This document shows positions 27,366 to 39,688 of a stretch of 64,000 nt of DNA, piece by piece; the stretch's first letter is position 1; the number at the start of each line of letters is the position of its first letter. This DNA comes from Pithys albifrons albifrons (lineage: Eukaryota > Chordata > Aves > Passeriformes > Thamnophilidae): positions 1,520,724 to 1,584,723 of the forward strand of contig NC_092486.1 in the NCBI RefSeq assembly GCF_047495875.1, in the 5' to 3' direction. Under the pieces are notes generated by a model, which made no database searches, was not told the origin of the DNA, and saw only the letters and a program-made list of their open reading frames with translations. The translations under genes and the position numbers were made by a program.

Positions 27366-28010
27366 AATTGTCTGATTTCAGCATCACGAATAGAAACCTC
27401 CTCCCAAAACAAAGAACACAAACCAGGAGATAAAATTTCAAATCCCCCTGGTTTGAACTCCAGACATGGTCCCTTTTCAGACCTGAGAACAAAACCAGCT
27501 GTGCAGACCCCAAAGTCCCCCCAACACCCCTGTACCCGTTTGCTGATCCCTCCCCTGCAGACCCAGAGCTGCTCTTTAACCCCTCCTGTCGTCCCAGCTC
27601 GCAGAATTTTGGTGAGAGGCTGCAGAGCCTGAGAACAAACTTGTCACCTTTCCACACTCCCCACTGCACTGTGGTTTTCCATTAATAGCCATGGAAAAGT
27701 TAACCTAAACATGAGCTCTTTTTCCTGGAACTCACAGCTCCCAAGCCAAAAGCCTGGAGATGTGCTCAGGGCTGGGAGAGCAAAGCCAAGCTGGCCCTGA
27801 GCTGCTCCCGAGGCTGAGCCTGCCCAGCTCCTGAAGGGAACACCCCAGTCCAACCCCCATCCAGGGCACAGTTTATCCCAGAGGGAATTACAGAGCTGTG
27901 CCTGTGGCACTCATGTCAGGGGCCAAGGCAAACCCAGCAAACAGGGAGTGCAGGGGGGGATTATTTATTTTATTGGAAATTTTATTTTATTGGAAATTTT
28001 ATTTTATTGG
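27366..28010. other. ANTXR1 intron, with short AT repeat
   Basis: Unique sequence. It ends with three copies of a ~16-bp tattttattggaaatt unit at about 27962-28012, immediately at the start of a CR1 copy. Confidence 0.5.
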
Positions 28011-29010
28011 AAGTTGAAGTTGGAGAGCAGAAAGAAATTCTTTGCAGAGAGAGTGCTCAGGGATTGGAATGGGCTGCCCAGAGAGGGGGTGGATTCCCCA
28101 TCCCTGGAGGGTTTGAACCTGAGCTTGGCCGTGGCACTGAGTGCCATGATCTGGTAAAGGGACTGGAGTTGGACCAAGGGTTGGACTTGATGATCTTGGA
28201 GATCTTTTCCAACCCAATCCATTCTGTGATTCTGTGGATGTGGCACTGAGGGAGAATCCACCACGTCTTGATCCAGCCCCACTGTGATCACCAGCCCAGG
28301 GCACAGAGTGCCAGAGTGATCCCAGTGGGGTTGGATCAAGGGTTGGATTTGATGATCTCAGAGGTCTCTTCCAACCCAACTGAGAAGAGCAACGAGGCTG
28401 GAGAAGGGACTGGAGCACAAGTGCTGTGGGGAGAAGCTGAGGGAGCTGGGGGTGTTCAGCCTGGAGAAGAGGAGGCTCAGAGGTGACCTCAGCACTGTCT
28501 GGAACTGCCTGAAGGGAAGTTGTGGCCAGGTGGGGGTTGGTCTCTTCTCCCAGGCACTCAGCAATAGGACAAGGGGGCACGATGGGCTCAAGCTCTGCCA
28601 GGGGAAATTGAAGTTGGAGAGCAGAAAGAAATTCTTTGCAGAGAGAGTGCTCAGAGATTGGAATGGGCTGCCCAGAGAGGGGGTGGATTCCCCATCCCTG
28701 GAGGGTTTGAACCTGAGCTTGGCCGTGGCACTGAGTGCCATGATCTGGTAAAGGGACTGGAGTTGGACCAAGGGTTGGACTTGATGATCTTGGAGGTCTG
28801 TTCCACCTCAATCCATCCTGTGATTCTGTGATTTTATGGATGTGGCACTGAGTGAGAATCCACCATGTCTTGATCCAACCCCACTGTGATCACCAGCCCA
28901 GGGCACGGAGTGCCCTGGGCTGGTGATCACAGTGGGGTTGGATCAAAGATTGGACATGATGATCCCAGAGGGCTTTTCCAGCCCAATCCATTCTCTGATT
29001 CTGTGATTAT
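28011..29010 (+). mobile_element. Two head-to-tail CR1 LINE copies, plus strand
   Basis: The first copy (28011-28375) keeps only the 3' UTR and tail with a decayed palindrome. The second (28378-29010) is longer and ends with a perfect palindrome at 28870-28946 and a final tail. The subfamily is the same as at 14.4, 20.7 and 48 kb. Confidence 0.9.
28870..28946. repeat. Perfect 37-bp palindrome, 3-nt loop, in CR1 tail
   Basis: Arms 28870-28906 and 28910-28946 around the loop gga. They are exact reverse complements and the same arm sequence as at 6871. Confidence 0.95.
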
Positions 29011-29717
29011 TTCTCACCCAGGAGTGGCAGGACAGTGTTCAGTGGGCAGCAATTCCCATTTCTTTGGCACTGCACAGGGTCGTTGTTCTGAGTCAGGTGA
29101 AGGAGCCACCAAGGTGTGTTCATCTCCCATGTGCCTCGTGGAAGGTCCTGCCCTGAATCCTGCCCTGTCTCCTCTGCCCAAAGACCAACTGCAGCCAGCA
29201 GGACCCTCCCCATGTCACTGATTTCTGGGGGCTGCCAGGCTTGCTCTGCCTCTCCTCTCCACAGGGATGTCCACCACGGCCCTCCTTGAGCTGTTCCACT
29301 TATTGCTGCCCAAACAACGTGCTCCGTTTTTCTTTTGCTTTTTTCTCTTTTCCTCGTGCTCAGTAAGTTGTGTCCTTCAGCCCCCACAAGACAGATCAGA
29401 GCCTGGTGGGAGGTGTGTCTTTGGTGTGTCCTTCAGCCTTTCTCTGGCTGCCTCTTTCCAGAAAGACAATGGGAGGAATGACCAGATCTTCCTGGAAATG
29501 ACCCCCATCCCACAGCACAAAGGAGCCAAAAGCAGCTCCTGCAAAAGCCATCAGGCCTGTTGCTGACAGGCACCTGCCCACTCACCCCAGAGAGCCAGTC
29601 CTGGCTCTGGCACAGGCCAGAGGTGGAGACCGTGGAGCTCATTCCCACGCTCAGATTTGGCTGGATCATCTTGTTTCACTTTTTGGGAGGAGTTTGCTCT
29701 GGTTGTTTCCTTTGTAG
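29011..29717. other. ANTXR1 intron, no feature recognised
   Basis: Unique intronic sequence. Confidence 0.5.
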
Positions 29718-30655
29718 CAGATTCCCAGCTGCTCCAGTCCTTCCCAGTGTGGTCAGTGATTTCCAGTAGGTTCCTCAGCTGCTCCAGTCCTTCCCAGTGT
29801 GGTCAGAGATGTCCAGTAGGTTCCTCAGCTGCTCCAGTCCTTCCCAGTGTGGTCAGAGATGTCCAGTAGGTTCCCAGCTGGCCCAGTCCTTCCCAGCATG
29901 GTCAGAGATTTCTCCAGTAGGTTCCCAGTCAGTCCAGTCCCTCCCAGCATGGTCAGAGATTTCTCCAGTAGGTTCCCAGCTGGTCCAGTTCTTCCCAGTG
30001 TGGTCAGAGATGTCCAGTAGGTTCCCAGCTGGCCCAGTCCTTCCCAGTGTGGTCAGACAGTTCCAGTAGGTTCCCAGCTGGTCCAGTCCTTCCCAGTATG
30101 GTCAGAGATTTCTCCAGTAGGTTCCCAGCTGGTCCATTCCTTCCCAGCATGGTCAGAGATGTCCAGTAGGTTCCCAGCTGGTCCAGTCCTTCCCAGTATG
30201 GTCAGAGGTGTCCAGTAGGTTCCCAGCTGGCCCAGTCCTTCCCAGTGTGGTCAGAGATTTCTCCAGTATGTTCCCAGCTGGCCCAGTCCTTCCCAGCATG
30301 GTCAGAGATGTCCAGTATGTTCCCAGCTGGTCCAGTCCTTCCCAGTGTGGTCAGAGGTGTCCAGTAGGTTCCCAGCTGGCCCAGTCCTTCCCAGCATGGT
30401 CAGAGATTTCTCCAGTAGGTTCCTCAGCTGGTCCAGTCCTTCCCAGTGTGGTCAGACACTTGCAGTAGGTTCCTCAGCTGGTCCAGTCCTTCCCAGTGTG
30501 GTCAGAGATGGCCAGTAGATTCCCAGCTGGTCTAGTCCTTCCCAGCATGGTCAGAGATTTCCAGTAGGTTCCCAGCTGGCCCAGTCCTTCCCAGAATGGT
30601 CAGAGATGTCCAGTAGGTTCCCAGTCAGTCCAGTCCTTCCCAGCATGGTCAGAGC
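29718..30655. repeat. Minisatellite, ~49-bp unit, ~19 copies
   Basis: The unit contains gtccagtccttcccagtgtg then gtcagagatgtccagtaggt. Small length variants arise from ttctcc versus gtcc and ctcagctg versus cagctg. Confidence 0.95.
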
Positions 30656-31630
30656 CCCTCAGCTGGCAGAGCAGGGGGGTTGCTGGGGTTGTGGTGGGTC
30701 TGGAGGGCTGGGCACAGATGGGAAGGGCTGAGTAAACTCAGGATTGGAGGTTACAGCAGGAGGGTGAGTTGGCACAACCCCTGCACTGATGTACATACAT
30801 GGGGCAGCTTTAGCCTCCAGCCAACAGGCCTGAACTGATGCTCTAAATAAGCTCTTAATTAATTCAGTTTACTTTCCTCTGTTCTTCCATGAGTGCAGCT
30901 TTTGGGTTGCTGAACAGAACAGGATCTTGTAAACACAAATATAAAGAATTGCATTAACATCTCAATAGACCAAACCCTATCAAGGCATCAAGGAAAGTTA
31001 AGTGGGTTTTCTGCTGCTTTTTTCCTGCTGAATTTAGGCAGGATGTTTGGCTGCAGTGTGGGAAACTGTCTCTGGTATAACTGGAGTCCAGTGACCATGT
31101 GGGAGGTTTCTTATCACCAGTTGTAAGTTTTTCATTTGGGGTAAATCCCCAAAACTCCTCTCTGGCTTCAGCAGAAAACACCATTTTGTACCACCCTGTT
31201 CCTGGGAATTAGAAAGTCCAATCCACCATGGCCAGACTCAACTGAAAACTCTGCTGTCCTGGTTTTCTGGTACTGGGAGCCAAGAGAAAACTCTGGATCT
31301 TGTTCCAAACATCCTCACCTTTCACAGACAGTTCAAGGTAAAGCAGAACACCCAGAGCTTTGGGTGCTGCCCCTGCAGTGACAGACCAGGTTAGCAGAAC
31401 CCCGTGGGGTGGTGACCTCATCAGTGGAAGGTTTCCTCTTAATTCAGGAGAAAAGAGCTCAAGCCTCCAATTTAATATTTCTGGGGTGGCCAAGGTGGCA
31501 GGAGTGCCTGGGGAAGGCAGGTTTGTGGGCCAGGCTGAGCTCTAGGTCTGGCTTTAGTAATGAGATAGATGGGTCTGGGTTTGTTGGAGTGATATTTTAT
31601 CATGAAATGAGGCAGCTTTGATGGTGGGTT
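30656..31630. other. ANTXR1 intron, no feature recognised
   Basis: Unique and AT-richer sequence, for example 30.83-31.2 kb. No exon recognised. Confidence 0.5.
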
Positions 31631-32840
31631 GGTGAGTCACACACGGAGAGGGCTGGGAGTGAATTCACACACAGAGAGATAGCAGGGAATGAGTTCACAC
31701 ACCCAGAGATAGCAGGGAATGAGTTCACACACCCAGAGATAGCAGGGAATGAGTTCACACACCCAGAGAGATGGCAGGGGATGAGTTCACACACACAGAG
31801 ATAGCAGGGAGTGAGTTCACACACACACAGATAGCAGGGAGTGAGTTCACAGACACAGAAATGTCAGGGAGTGAGTTCACACACCCAGAGATGGCAGGGA
31901 GTGAGTTCACACACCCAGAGATGGCAGGGAGTGAGTTCACACACAGAGAGATACCAGGGAATGAGTTCACAGACACAGAGATGGCAGGGAGTGAGTTCAC
32001 ACACCCAGAGATGGCAGGGGATGAGTTCCCACACCCAGAGATGGCAGGGAGTGAATTCACACCCAGAGATAGCAGGGAGTGAGTTCACACACACACAGAT
32101 AGCAGGGAGAGTTCACACACCCAGAGATAGCAGGGAATGAGTTCACACACAGAGAGATGGCAGGGAGTGAATTCACACACCCAGAGATGGCAGGGAATGA
32201 GTTCACACACCCAGAGATAGCAGGGAGTGAGTTCACACACCCAGAGATAGCAGGGAGTGAGTTCACACACCCAGAGATGGCAGGGAGTGAGTTCCCACAC
32301 CCAGAGATAGCAGGGAGTGAATTCACACCCAGAGATGGCAGGGAGTGAGTTCACACACCCAGAGATGGCAGGGAGTGAGTTCACACACCCAGAGATGGCA
32401 GGGAGTGAGTTCACACACCCAGAGATGGCAGGGAGTGAGTTCACACACCCAGAGATAGCAGGGAGTGAATTCACACACAGAGGTGGCAGGGAGTGAGTTC
32501 ACACACCCAGAGAGATGGCAGGGGATGAGTTCACACACCCAGAGATAGCAGGGAGTGAATTCACACACCCAGAGATAGCAGGGAGTGAGTTCACACACCC
32601 AGAGGTGGCAGGGAGTGAGTTCCCACACCCAGAGATCGCTGGGAGTGACACACGGAGGTGTCCGAGAGTGAATTCACACATTCGATGGTGGCAGGGAGTG
32701 AGTTCACACACCCTGAGAAAGCAGGAAGTGAATTCACACACCCAGAGGTAGCAGAGGATGAATTCCCACACCCAGAGGTGGCAGGGAGTGAGTTCCCACA
32801 CCCAGAGGTGGCAGGGAGTGAGTTCCCACACCCAGACACA
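31631..32840. repeat. Minisatellite, ~30-bp unit, ~39 copies
   Basis: The unit joins gagatggcagggagtgagtt to cacacaccca. The right end (after 32640) is degenerate. As 30 is divisible by three, open frames run through it on both strands. Confidence 0.96.
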
Positions 32841-33067
32841 GCCCGGGGTGAGCCCCTTGGGGCGGGGGCAGCGCTCCCTGGCAGTGCCAGGCACTCTCAG
32901 CCCAGGGGCTGCCCGACAAAGCCCAGGAGGGAGTTCACAGTTTCCTAGAGCTGTTTGCAGCCAGGCTGCTGTGCTGGGAAAGGCTCGGGTGTGCTGCAGG
33001 GGCAGTTGGAGCTCACAGAACCCTCCCAGGGTGCAGAACCACCTGGGAATTAACTGGGGGTTGCCCT

Positions 33068-33572
33068 GGCGGGGGTTGGAGCAGAGAAACCCCCTGCAGA
33101 CCCTGGGGCAGGGGTTGGAGCAGAGAAACCCCCTGCAGACCCTGGGGCAGGGGTTGGAGCAGAGAAACCCCCTGCAGACCCTGGGGCAGGGGCTGGAGCA
33201 GAGAAACCCCCTGCAGACCCTGGGGCAGGGGTTGGAGCAGAGAAACCCCCTGCAGACCCTGGGGCAGGGTTTGGAGCAGCAAAACCCCCTGCAGACCCTG
33301 GGGCAGGGGTTGGAGCAGAGAAACCCCCTGCAGACCCTGGGGCAGGGGCTGGAGCAGAGAAACCCCCTGCAGACCCTGGGGCAGGGGTTGGAGCAGTGAA
33401 ACCCCCTGCAGACCCTGGGGCAGGGGTTGGAGCACCAAAACCCCCTGCAGACCCTGGGGCAGGGGTTGGAGCACCAAAACCCCCTGCAGACCCTGGGGCA
33501 GGGGTTGGAGCAGAGAAACCCCCTGCAGACCCTGGGGCAGGGGTTGAAGCAGAGAAACCCCCTGCAGACCCC
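33068..33572. repeat. Minisatellite, 39-bp unit, 13 copies
   Basis: The unit contains ggggttggagcagagaaacc and ccctgcagaccct. Its 13-codon unit would read [13 protein letters not shown] on the + strand. It is intronic, so this is not taken as coding. Confidence 0.96.
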
Positions 33573-33800
33573 TCAGGCTGCCCCACCAGGGCTCATCCCA
33601 AGGAGGGGGAAGCAGGTGGGCATTATTCTCACTCTGGCCCTTCCCCAGGCACAAAGGGATGCACTTTTGGCCAGAGGTTTGCAAAGTGCCCTGGGCAAGG
33701 ACCCCTTTCCCAAGAGGGGATCCACTCCAGGTGGGCTGTGGGTGGGTTTTCCCTGGAAACACAGGAGAGGAGCATGAGCTGCCCGTGCTGGTTGGCTCTG
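33573..33800. other. Unique spacer between two arrays
   Basis: A 228-bp intronic spacer. No feature recognised. Confidence 0.45.
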
Positions 33801-34397
33801 CAGACAGACAGGCAGACACACAGACAGACAGGCAGACACACAGACACACAGACACACAGACAGACAGGCAGACACACACACAGACAGGCAGACAGACAGA
33901 CACACAGAGAGACACACAGACAGACAGGCAGACAGACACACAGACAGACACACAGACAGGCAGACAGACACACAGACAGACACACAGACAGACAGGCAGA
34001 CAGACACACAGACAGACACACAGACAGACACACAGACAGACAGACAGACAGACAGACCCACAGACAGACAGACAGGCAGACAGACACACAGACAGACACA
34101 CAGACAGACAGGCAGACACACAGACAGACAGACACACAGACAGGCAGACAGACAGGCAGACACACAGACAGACACACAGTCACACAGACAGACAGACAGG
34201 AAGACAGGCAGACACACAGGCAGACAGACAGGCAGACAGACAGGCAGACAGACACACACACACACACAGGCAGACAGACAGGCAGGCAGACACACAGACA
34301 GGCAGATACACAGACAGGCAGACAGACAGACAGGCAGATACACAGACAGGCAGATACACAGACAGGCAGACACACAGACAGACACACAGACAGACAG
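33801..34397. repeat. (CAGA)n/(CACA)n microsatellite, ~597 bp
   Basis: A very long compound tetranucleotide array of caga with caca and ggca variants. Several frames on both strands stay open. Confidence 0.97.
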
Positions 34398-35114
34398 CTC
34401 CTGCCTCCCCCTCCCCATGGCTCAGAGCTGCTCTCAGCCCTTCTGGGACTCCCCACTCTGCTCCTCCTCCTCTCCCCCCTCATCACTTCCCACATCTGGG
34501 GGAGTTTCATGCCTGGACTGGGTTCAAACCACCCCCAGAATCCCCGGGAAGGGGATTTGCCTCCAGGACCTGAGTGAGTTTCTCCCATCGTGTGTGTGCT
34601 CTGCCCTTGTAGCAGCTGCAGTTTGGAAATCACCTCTTTGCAGGCACTGGTGGAACTCTCACATTTATTTAATATATTCAGTGGTTGCCTGTGACTCACT
34701 TGGCCAGTATTTCCTACAAGTTCTTGTGCATGGTCGAGTCAGAATCAGGTATCAAATCACAGGATGATTATTAAATTTCCTTTTTTTCTCTCTCTCTCTT
34801 TTCCTTCTTCTCTTTCTCTTCTCTGTATTTCTTTTTATTTCTCTCTCTTCCCTCTCATAACAACAGGGTAAACCAGGATATTGTTTATGGAAAGTCTGAA
34901 TTACTAATGACCCATGCAAAGCAACATTAAGGCTCATATCTTTTCCAGGGCCTCTCTTTCAACCAGGCAAAAGAAGCCAGTCCCAGTGTTTTATGATCTT
35001 AAAATGTTGATATTTTTCCAGGTATTAATTCCAGCTTGATAGGAAACCAAAAGAAACAGAAACATTTTTCATCTTTGCTCCAGAAAATTGTGCTCCATCT
35101 TTGTCTGTTACAAA
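34398..35114. other. ANTXR1 intron with pyrimidine tract
   Basis: Contains a CT-rich tract at 34772-34856 and otherwise unique sequence. Confidence 0.5.
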
Positions 35115-36122
35115 GAGATCTCCTGAGTGCCATGGAGAGTTTGTCACTGCTCTGGGTCCCACCTCCCTGTGCTAAATTCCCTCCTTGCTGTGCCCTGTGT
35201 GAGCCTGTCCCTGGAACCACAGAGAGCAGGGCTGGAATGGAACAAAGATCTCCTGAGTGCCATGGAGAGTTTGTCACTGCTCTGGGTCCCACCGCCCTGT
35301 GCTAAATTCCCTTTTTTCTGTGCCCTGTGTGAGCCTGTCCCTGGAACCACAGAAAGCAGGGCTGGAATGGAGCAAAGATCTCCTGAGTCCAGTGGAGAGT
35401 TTGTCACTGCTCTGGGTCCCACCTCCCTGTCCTAAATTCCCTCTTCACTGTGCCCTGTGTGAGCCTGTCCCTGGAACCACAGAAAGCAGGGCTGGAATGG
35501 AGCAAAGATCTCCTGAGTGCCATGGAGAGTTTGTCACTGCTCTGGGATCCAAATGGAGCAAAGATCTCCTGAGTGCCATGGAGAGCTTGTCACTGCTCTG
35601 GGATCCAAATGGAGCAAAGATCTCCTGAGTCCAGTGGAGAGCTTGTCACTGCTCTGGGATCCAAATGGAGCAAAGATCTCCTGAGTGCCATGGAGAGTTT
35701 GTCACTGCTCTGGGTCCCACCTCCCTGTCCTAAATTCCCTCTTCACTGTGCCCTGTGTGAGCCTGTCCCTGGAACCACAGAGAGCAGGGCTGGAATGGAG
35801 CCAAGATCTCCTGAGTCCAGAGGAGAGCTTGTCACTGCTCTGGGATCCAAATGGAGCCAAGATCTCCTGAGTGCCATGGAGAGTTTGTCACTGCTCTGGG
35901 TCCCACCTCCCTGTCCTAAATTCCCTTTTTGCTGTGCCCTGTGTGAGCCTGTCCCTGGAACCACAGAGGGCAGGGCTGGAATGGAGCAAAGATCTCCTGA
36001 GTCCAGAGGAGAGTTTGTCACTGCTCTGGGTCCCACCTCCCTGTCCTAAATTCCCTCTTCACTGTGCCCTGTGTGAGCCTGTCCCTGGAACCACAGAGAG
36101 CAGGACTGGAATGGAGCAAAGG
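35115..36122. repeat. Higher-order tandem repeat, 130-bp unit plus ~55-bp sub-units
   Basis: The full unit starts gatctcctgagtgccatgga and ends with ggctggaatggagcaaa; starts near 35117, 35247, 35377 and 35507 are 130 bp apart. Between about 35507 and 35690, and again near 35805-35865, shortened ~55-bp units keep only the first part, joined by gggatccaaatggagc. Confidence 0.93.
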
Positions 36123-36689
36123 CCAGAGCTTTGTCCTGGTTTGAGTCCTGCTGGGATGGGGCTCAGAGGGCTGGGCAGAGGGAAGGAAATCCGGTGGCAT
36201 CCCAGGAGAAGGGTCCGTCCTCCCCGAGGCTGAGCCCCAGGATGGTCCGTGCAGGTCACACTGCAGAGCTCTGAGTGCTGCTCCATCCCCCTGGTGGTTG
36301 GCAGGCTCAGATAAAAGCAGGGAGAGAGGCAGGAGGGGGTGGGAAGTGGCTTGGCCAAGGCTGTGGAGCTCCAAGGAGATGCCACAGCTTGGCTGAGGGA
36401 TCTGCTGCCCTGGGCACCTCTGCCCAGAGCCCTGGCCAGGCACAAATGCCCTCATGAACGCTCAGCACCCACCAGTCCAAGCTCCAACCCCAGCAGGGCC
36501 CTGTCCCCAGAGCTCCACACCCCACCCTGCTCTGCCAGCCCTGGAAATGCCCCTCAGGCAGATGGGAAGAACTAAAGGAAAAGTTTGGATGGGGTGTGCA
36601 ACCCTGTGGTGTTCACAGGGCAGGGGCAGGATCAGAGGAGACACAGGACACAGAGGGCACAGAGGGCACAGAGGGCACAGAGGACACTC
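36123..36689. other. ANTXR1 intron, no feature recognised
   Basis: Unique sequence ending in a short (cacagaggg)n run at about 36648-36685. Confidence 0.45.
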
Positions 36690-36965
36690 AGGGCCCATGT
36701 CCAAGTGTCCCTGGGCACAGACAGCCCCCATGCCCAAGTGTCCCTGGGCACACACAGCTCCCATGCCCAAGTGTCCCTGGGCACAGACAGCCCCCATGCC
36801 CAAGTGTCCCTGGGCACACACAGCTCCCATGCCCAAGTGTCCCTGGGCACAGACAGCCCCCATGCCCAAGTGTTCCTGGGCACAGACAGCCCCCATGCCC
36901 AAGTGTTCTTGGGCACACACAGCCCCCATGCCCAAGTGTCCCTGGGCACACACAGCCCCCCTGGC
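36690..36965. repeat. Minisatellite, 33-bp unit, ~8 copies
   Basis: The unit contains catgcccaagtgtccctggg and cacagacagcccc. Two unit types (cacagaca, cacacaca) alternate. Confidence 0.95.
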
Positions 36966-37786
36966 TCCTCACCCAGACCATTCTCCAGACCACACAGTGC
37001 TGGCCATGGAGCAGGTCAGTGGTGCTGATGGTTTATTTTCCTGCTGCAATTCATGTCCAAAGCCCAGCTGGGCCTCAGGGCTTCCTCTGGGTGAGGGCAG
37101 GTGGGAAACCCACTCTGGCCAATGTTTCAGAGAGAGCTGAGTCCTCTGGAGCCCCAGGGTTTCTGTTGGTGCTCACTCTCTGCTGGCACAACCTCTGCAC
37201 CCTTGTGATCATGTTGCTGGGTACAAGGGGGTCAACATCCAGCTTTTTGGGTAAAGGAGTTTTCTCCTTCCTGGGCCTGCTTTGCATTTGCACCCAGGGC
37301 ACCAGCAAACCATTTTCTGCCCCTCCTTCAAGGGCAAAGGAATTTGTTTCCTGGACATCCCCTCGTCATTCAGTCTGCCAGTTCCCCTCCCCAAGGAGCT
37401 GTTGGCTGCCCCCTCTCCCCTGGGGTTGTGCAGTTGCCAAAGTCCAGCTCAGTCCATCTGGACTGAGAACTTCCCTCTGGCATCGTCCCCCAGCTGGGTG
37501 AGAGGAATGTGAGTGAGGAAACACAAGAACTCCCTTGGTCTGGCGGCTCTCGTGGCAGGAGGAGGGAGCCTGGCAGTGTGTGTGCCCTCCACACCTGCTG
37601 GATGCCCTGCAGATGCCACTGCAGGAGGGCAGCACGTGTTGGCAGACAGGGCACTGCCAGCTCGGGCAGCACAGCCATGCCAGGAGCAAAGGAAATGGGA
37701 GGGGAGTGGGAATGGCACGTGGGGGCTGAGGGAAAGAGCAGAGCCAGGCTGGGGCAGGGGGAGAGGGGTGGAACTCTGGGCTTAGA
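36966..37786. other. ANTXR1 intron, no feature recognised
   Basis: Unique GC-rich sequence. No exon recognised. Confidence 0.5.
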
Positions 37787-38572
37787 CCAGCACAGGGATG
37801 GGATGCTCCTGGCTGGGATTTAGGCAAATACTTTGGGACAGAGGGATGGGATGCTCCTGGCTGGGATTTAGGCAAATACTTTGGGACAGAGGGATGGGAT
37901 GCTCCTGGCTGGAATTTAGGCAAATACTTTGGGACAGAGGGATGGGATGCTCTTGGTTGGAATTTTAAGCAAATACTTTGGGACAGGGGGATGGGATGCT
38001 CTTGGTTGGAATTTTAAGCAAATACTTTGGGACAGAGGGATGGGATGCTCTTGGTTGGAATTTTAAGCAAATACTTTGGGACAGAGGGATGGGATGCTCC
38101 TGGCTGGGATTTAGGCAAATACTTTGGGACAGAGGGATGGGATGCTCCGTGCTGGGATTTAGGCAAATACTTTGGGACAGAGGGATGGGATGCTCTTTGT
38201 TGGGATTTAGGCAAATACTTTGGGACAGAGGGATGGGATGCTCCGTGCTGGGATTTCAAGCAAATACTTTGGGACAGAGGAATGGGATGCTCCTGGCTGG
38301 GATTTCAAGCAAATACTTTGGGACAGAGGGATGGGATGCTCCTGGCTGGGATTTCAAGCAAATACTTTGGGACAGAGGGATGGGATGCTCCTGGCTGGGA
38401 TTTCAAGCAAATACTTTGGGACAGAGGGATGGGATGCTCCTGGCTGGGATTTCAAGCAAATACTTTGGGACAGAGGGATGTGAAGTTCTTTGCTGGGATT
38501 TTAAACAAGTACTTTGGGACAGAGGGATGTGAAGCTCCTTGCTGGGATTTTAAACAAGTACTTTGGGACAGA
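37787..38572. repeat. Minisatellite, 48-50-bp unit, ~16 copies
   Basis: The unit contains ctttgggacagagggatggg, atgctcctggctgggattt and aggcaaata or caagcaaata. Adjacent units share variants. Confidence 0.96.
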
Positions 38573-39688
38573 CCTGCTGAGTGAGGGCAAGGCTGAACCT
38601 GAGGCTGGCTGGGTCAGGTCTGGCTCTCAGGCTGTGCTCAGCCTCCAGACAGATGTGAACAGGTCTGAGCACTCAGCAAGGGCACTGCAGAATTAATCAG
38701 ACTGGAAAAAGGAGCTCTCCTGTTGCAAACAAGCCTGTTCCTGGAGGAGGAGCCTCCCTGGCCATGGGTATGAGCTGTGCAGGTCGTGCCTGACTGCAAG
38801 GGCTGTGCCAACAGGGCAGCCACAGCTGGCACGGCCTGGGAGCCCCTTTGCCTGGTAATTCACGGCTTGTAGTCCCAGCCTGTTCTCCCCAATACCAATC
38901 AAATCCTTGCCCGTGCCCAGGATGCCCAGGATGTGCTTCCTTCCCCTTTGGAGCACGGCCTGGGCACTGCCAGGAGCATGAGATGGGTTTCAGTCCCCAA
39001 GCCCTGCCCCAGCCCCAACCCCAAGGATTTCTGAGCCTCTCTGCACCCTCCTGGATGCTCTCAGGGCAGTGCTCAGTCCCATTTGGACCAGCAGCTCCAC
39101 AACCTCACCCTCAGAGCATCCCAGACAGAGCATCTCTCATAAAAAAAAACCTGCAAGTTTTCGTTCTCTGGCTGGGATTTCTGACTGCTGCTTTTTGTTC
39201 AGGTTTATTTTATTCCCATCATAAACAAAGCAAACAAAACGACTGCAAATGATGGCCTGGAATGACTGAAGTTGCATGGCAGGAGATGTGGCACAGGAAC
39301 AAGGAAAACATTCTCATGGAGGGGTTTATTTCTGAGCAGAACTGGTTAATCTCAAGTTCAGACTTTCCTCACTCAGCAGGCCTGTCCCAAAGGATTCCCT
39401 TCAGAGCTCAGCAAAGTGCATTAAAAGGATGTTAAGGCAGAGAGAGGAGCCCAGAGATGGGTGGGGTGGGGTGGGGTGGGGTGTGCCCACTGCAGGCACT
39501 GCTCTGCCCCTCTGTGGGGCAGCACCAGAGGGGTGGGATGTGAGGAGGGTTCCTGCTCCCTCTGGCACTTCATTTGGTGTTGGCATTTTGTCCCGTGCAG
39601 GGGGTGGAGAACAGACAGTAATGGAGCTCAGCGTGGGCTCCCTTTCCCCTCGTGCTGTCAGGACCAGCCTGGCACGACAGGGCTTTGA
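38573..39688. other. ANTXR1 intron, no feature recognised
   Basis: Unique sequence with a short (ggggt)n run at about 39461-39481. Confidence 0.5.

Noticed and set aside
33801..34397. Direct-repeat array as a possible CRISPR
   Set aside because: Uninterrupted short-period repeats without unique spacers; vertebrate genome context. The same applies to all other arrays here.
33013..34699. Open frames of 300-390 codons rich in Cys/Leu/Ser/Val or Asp/Arg/Gln/Thr
   Set aside because: Translations of the CAGA-type microsatellite and the 39-bp array, in an ANTXR1 intron.
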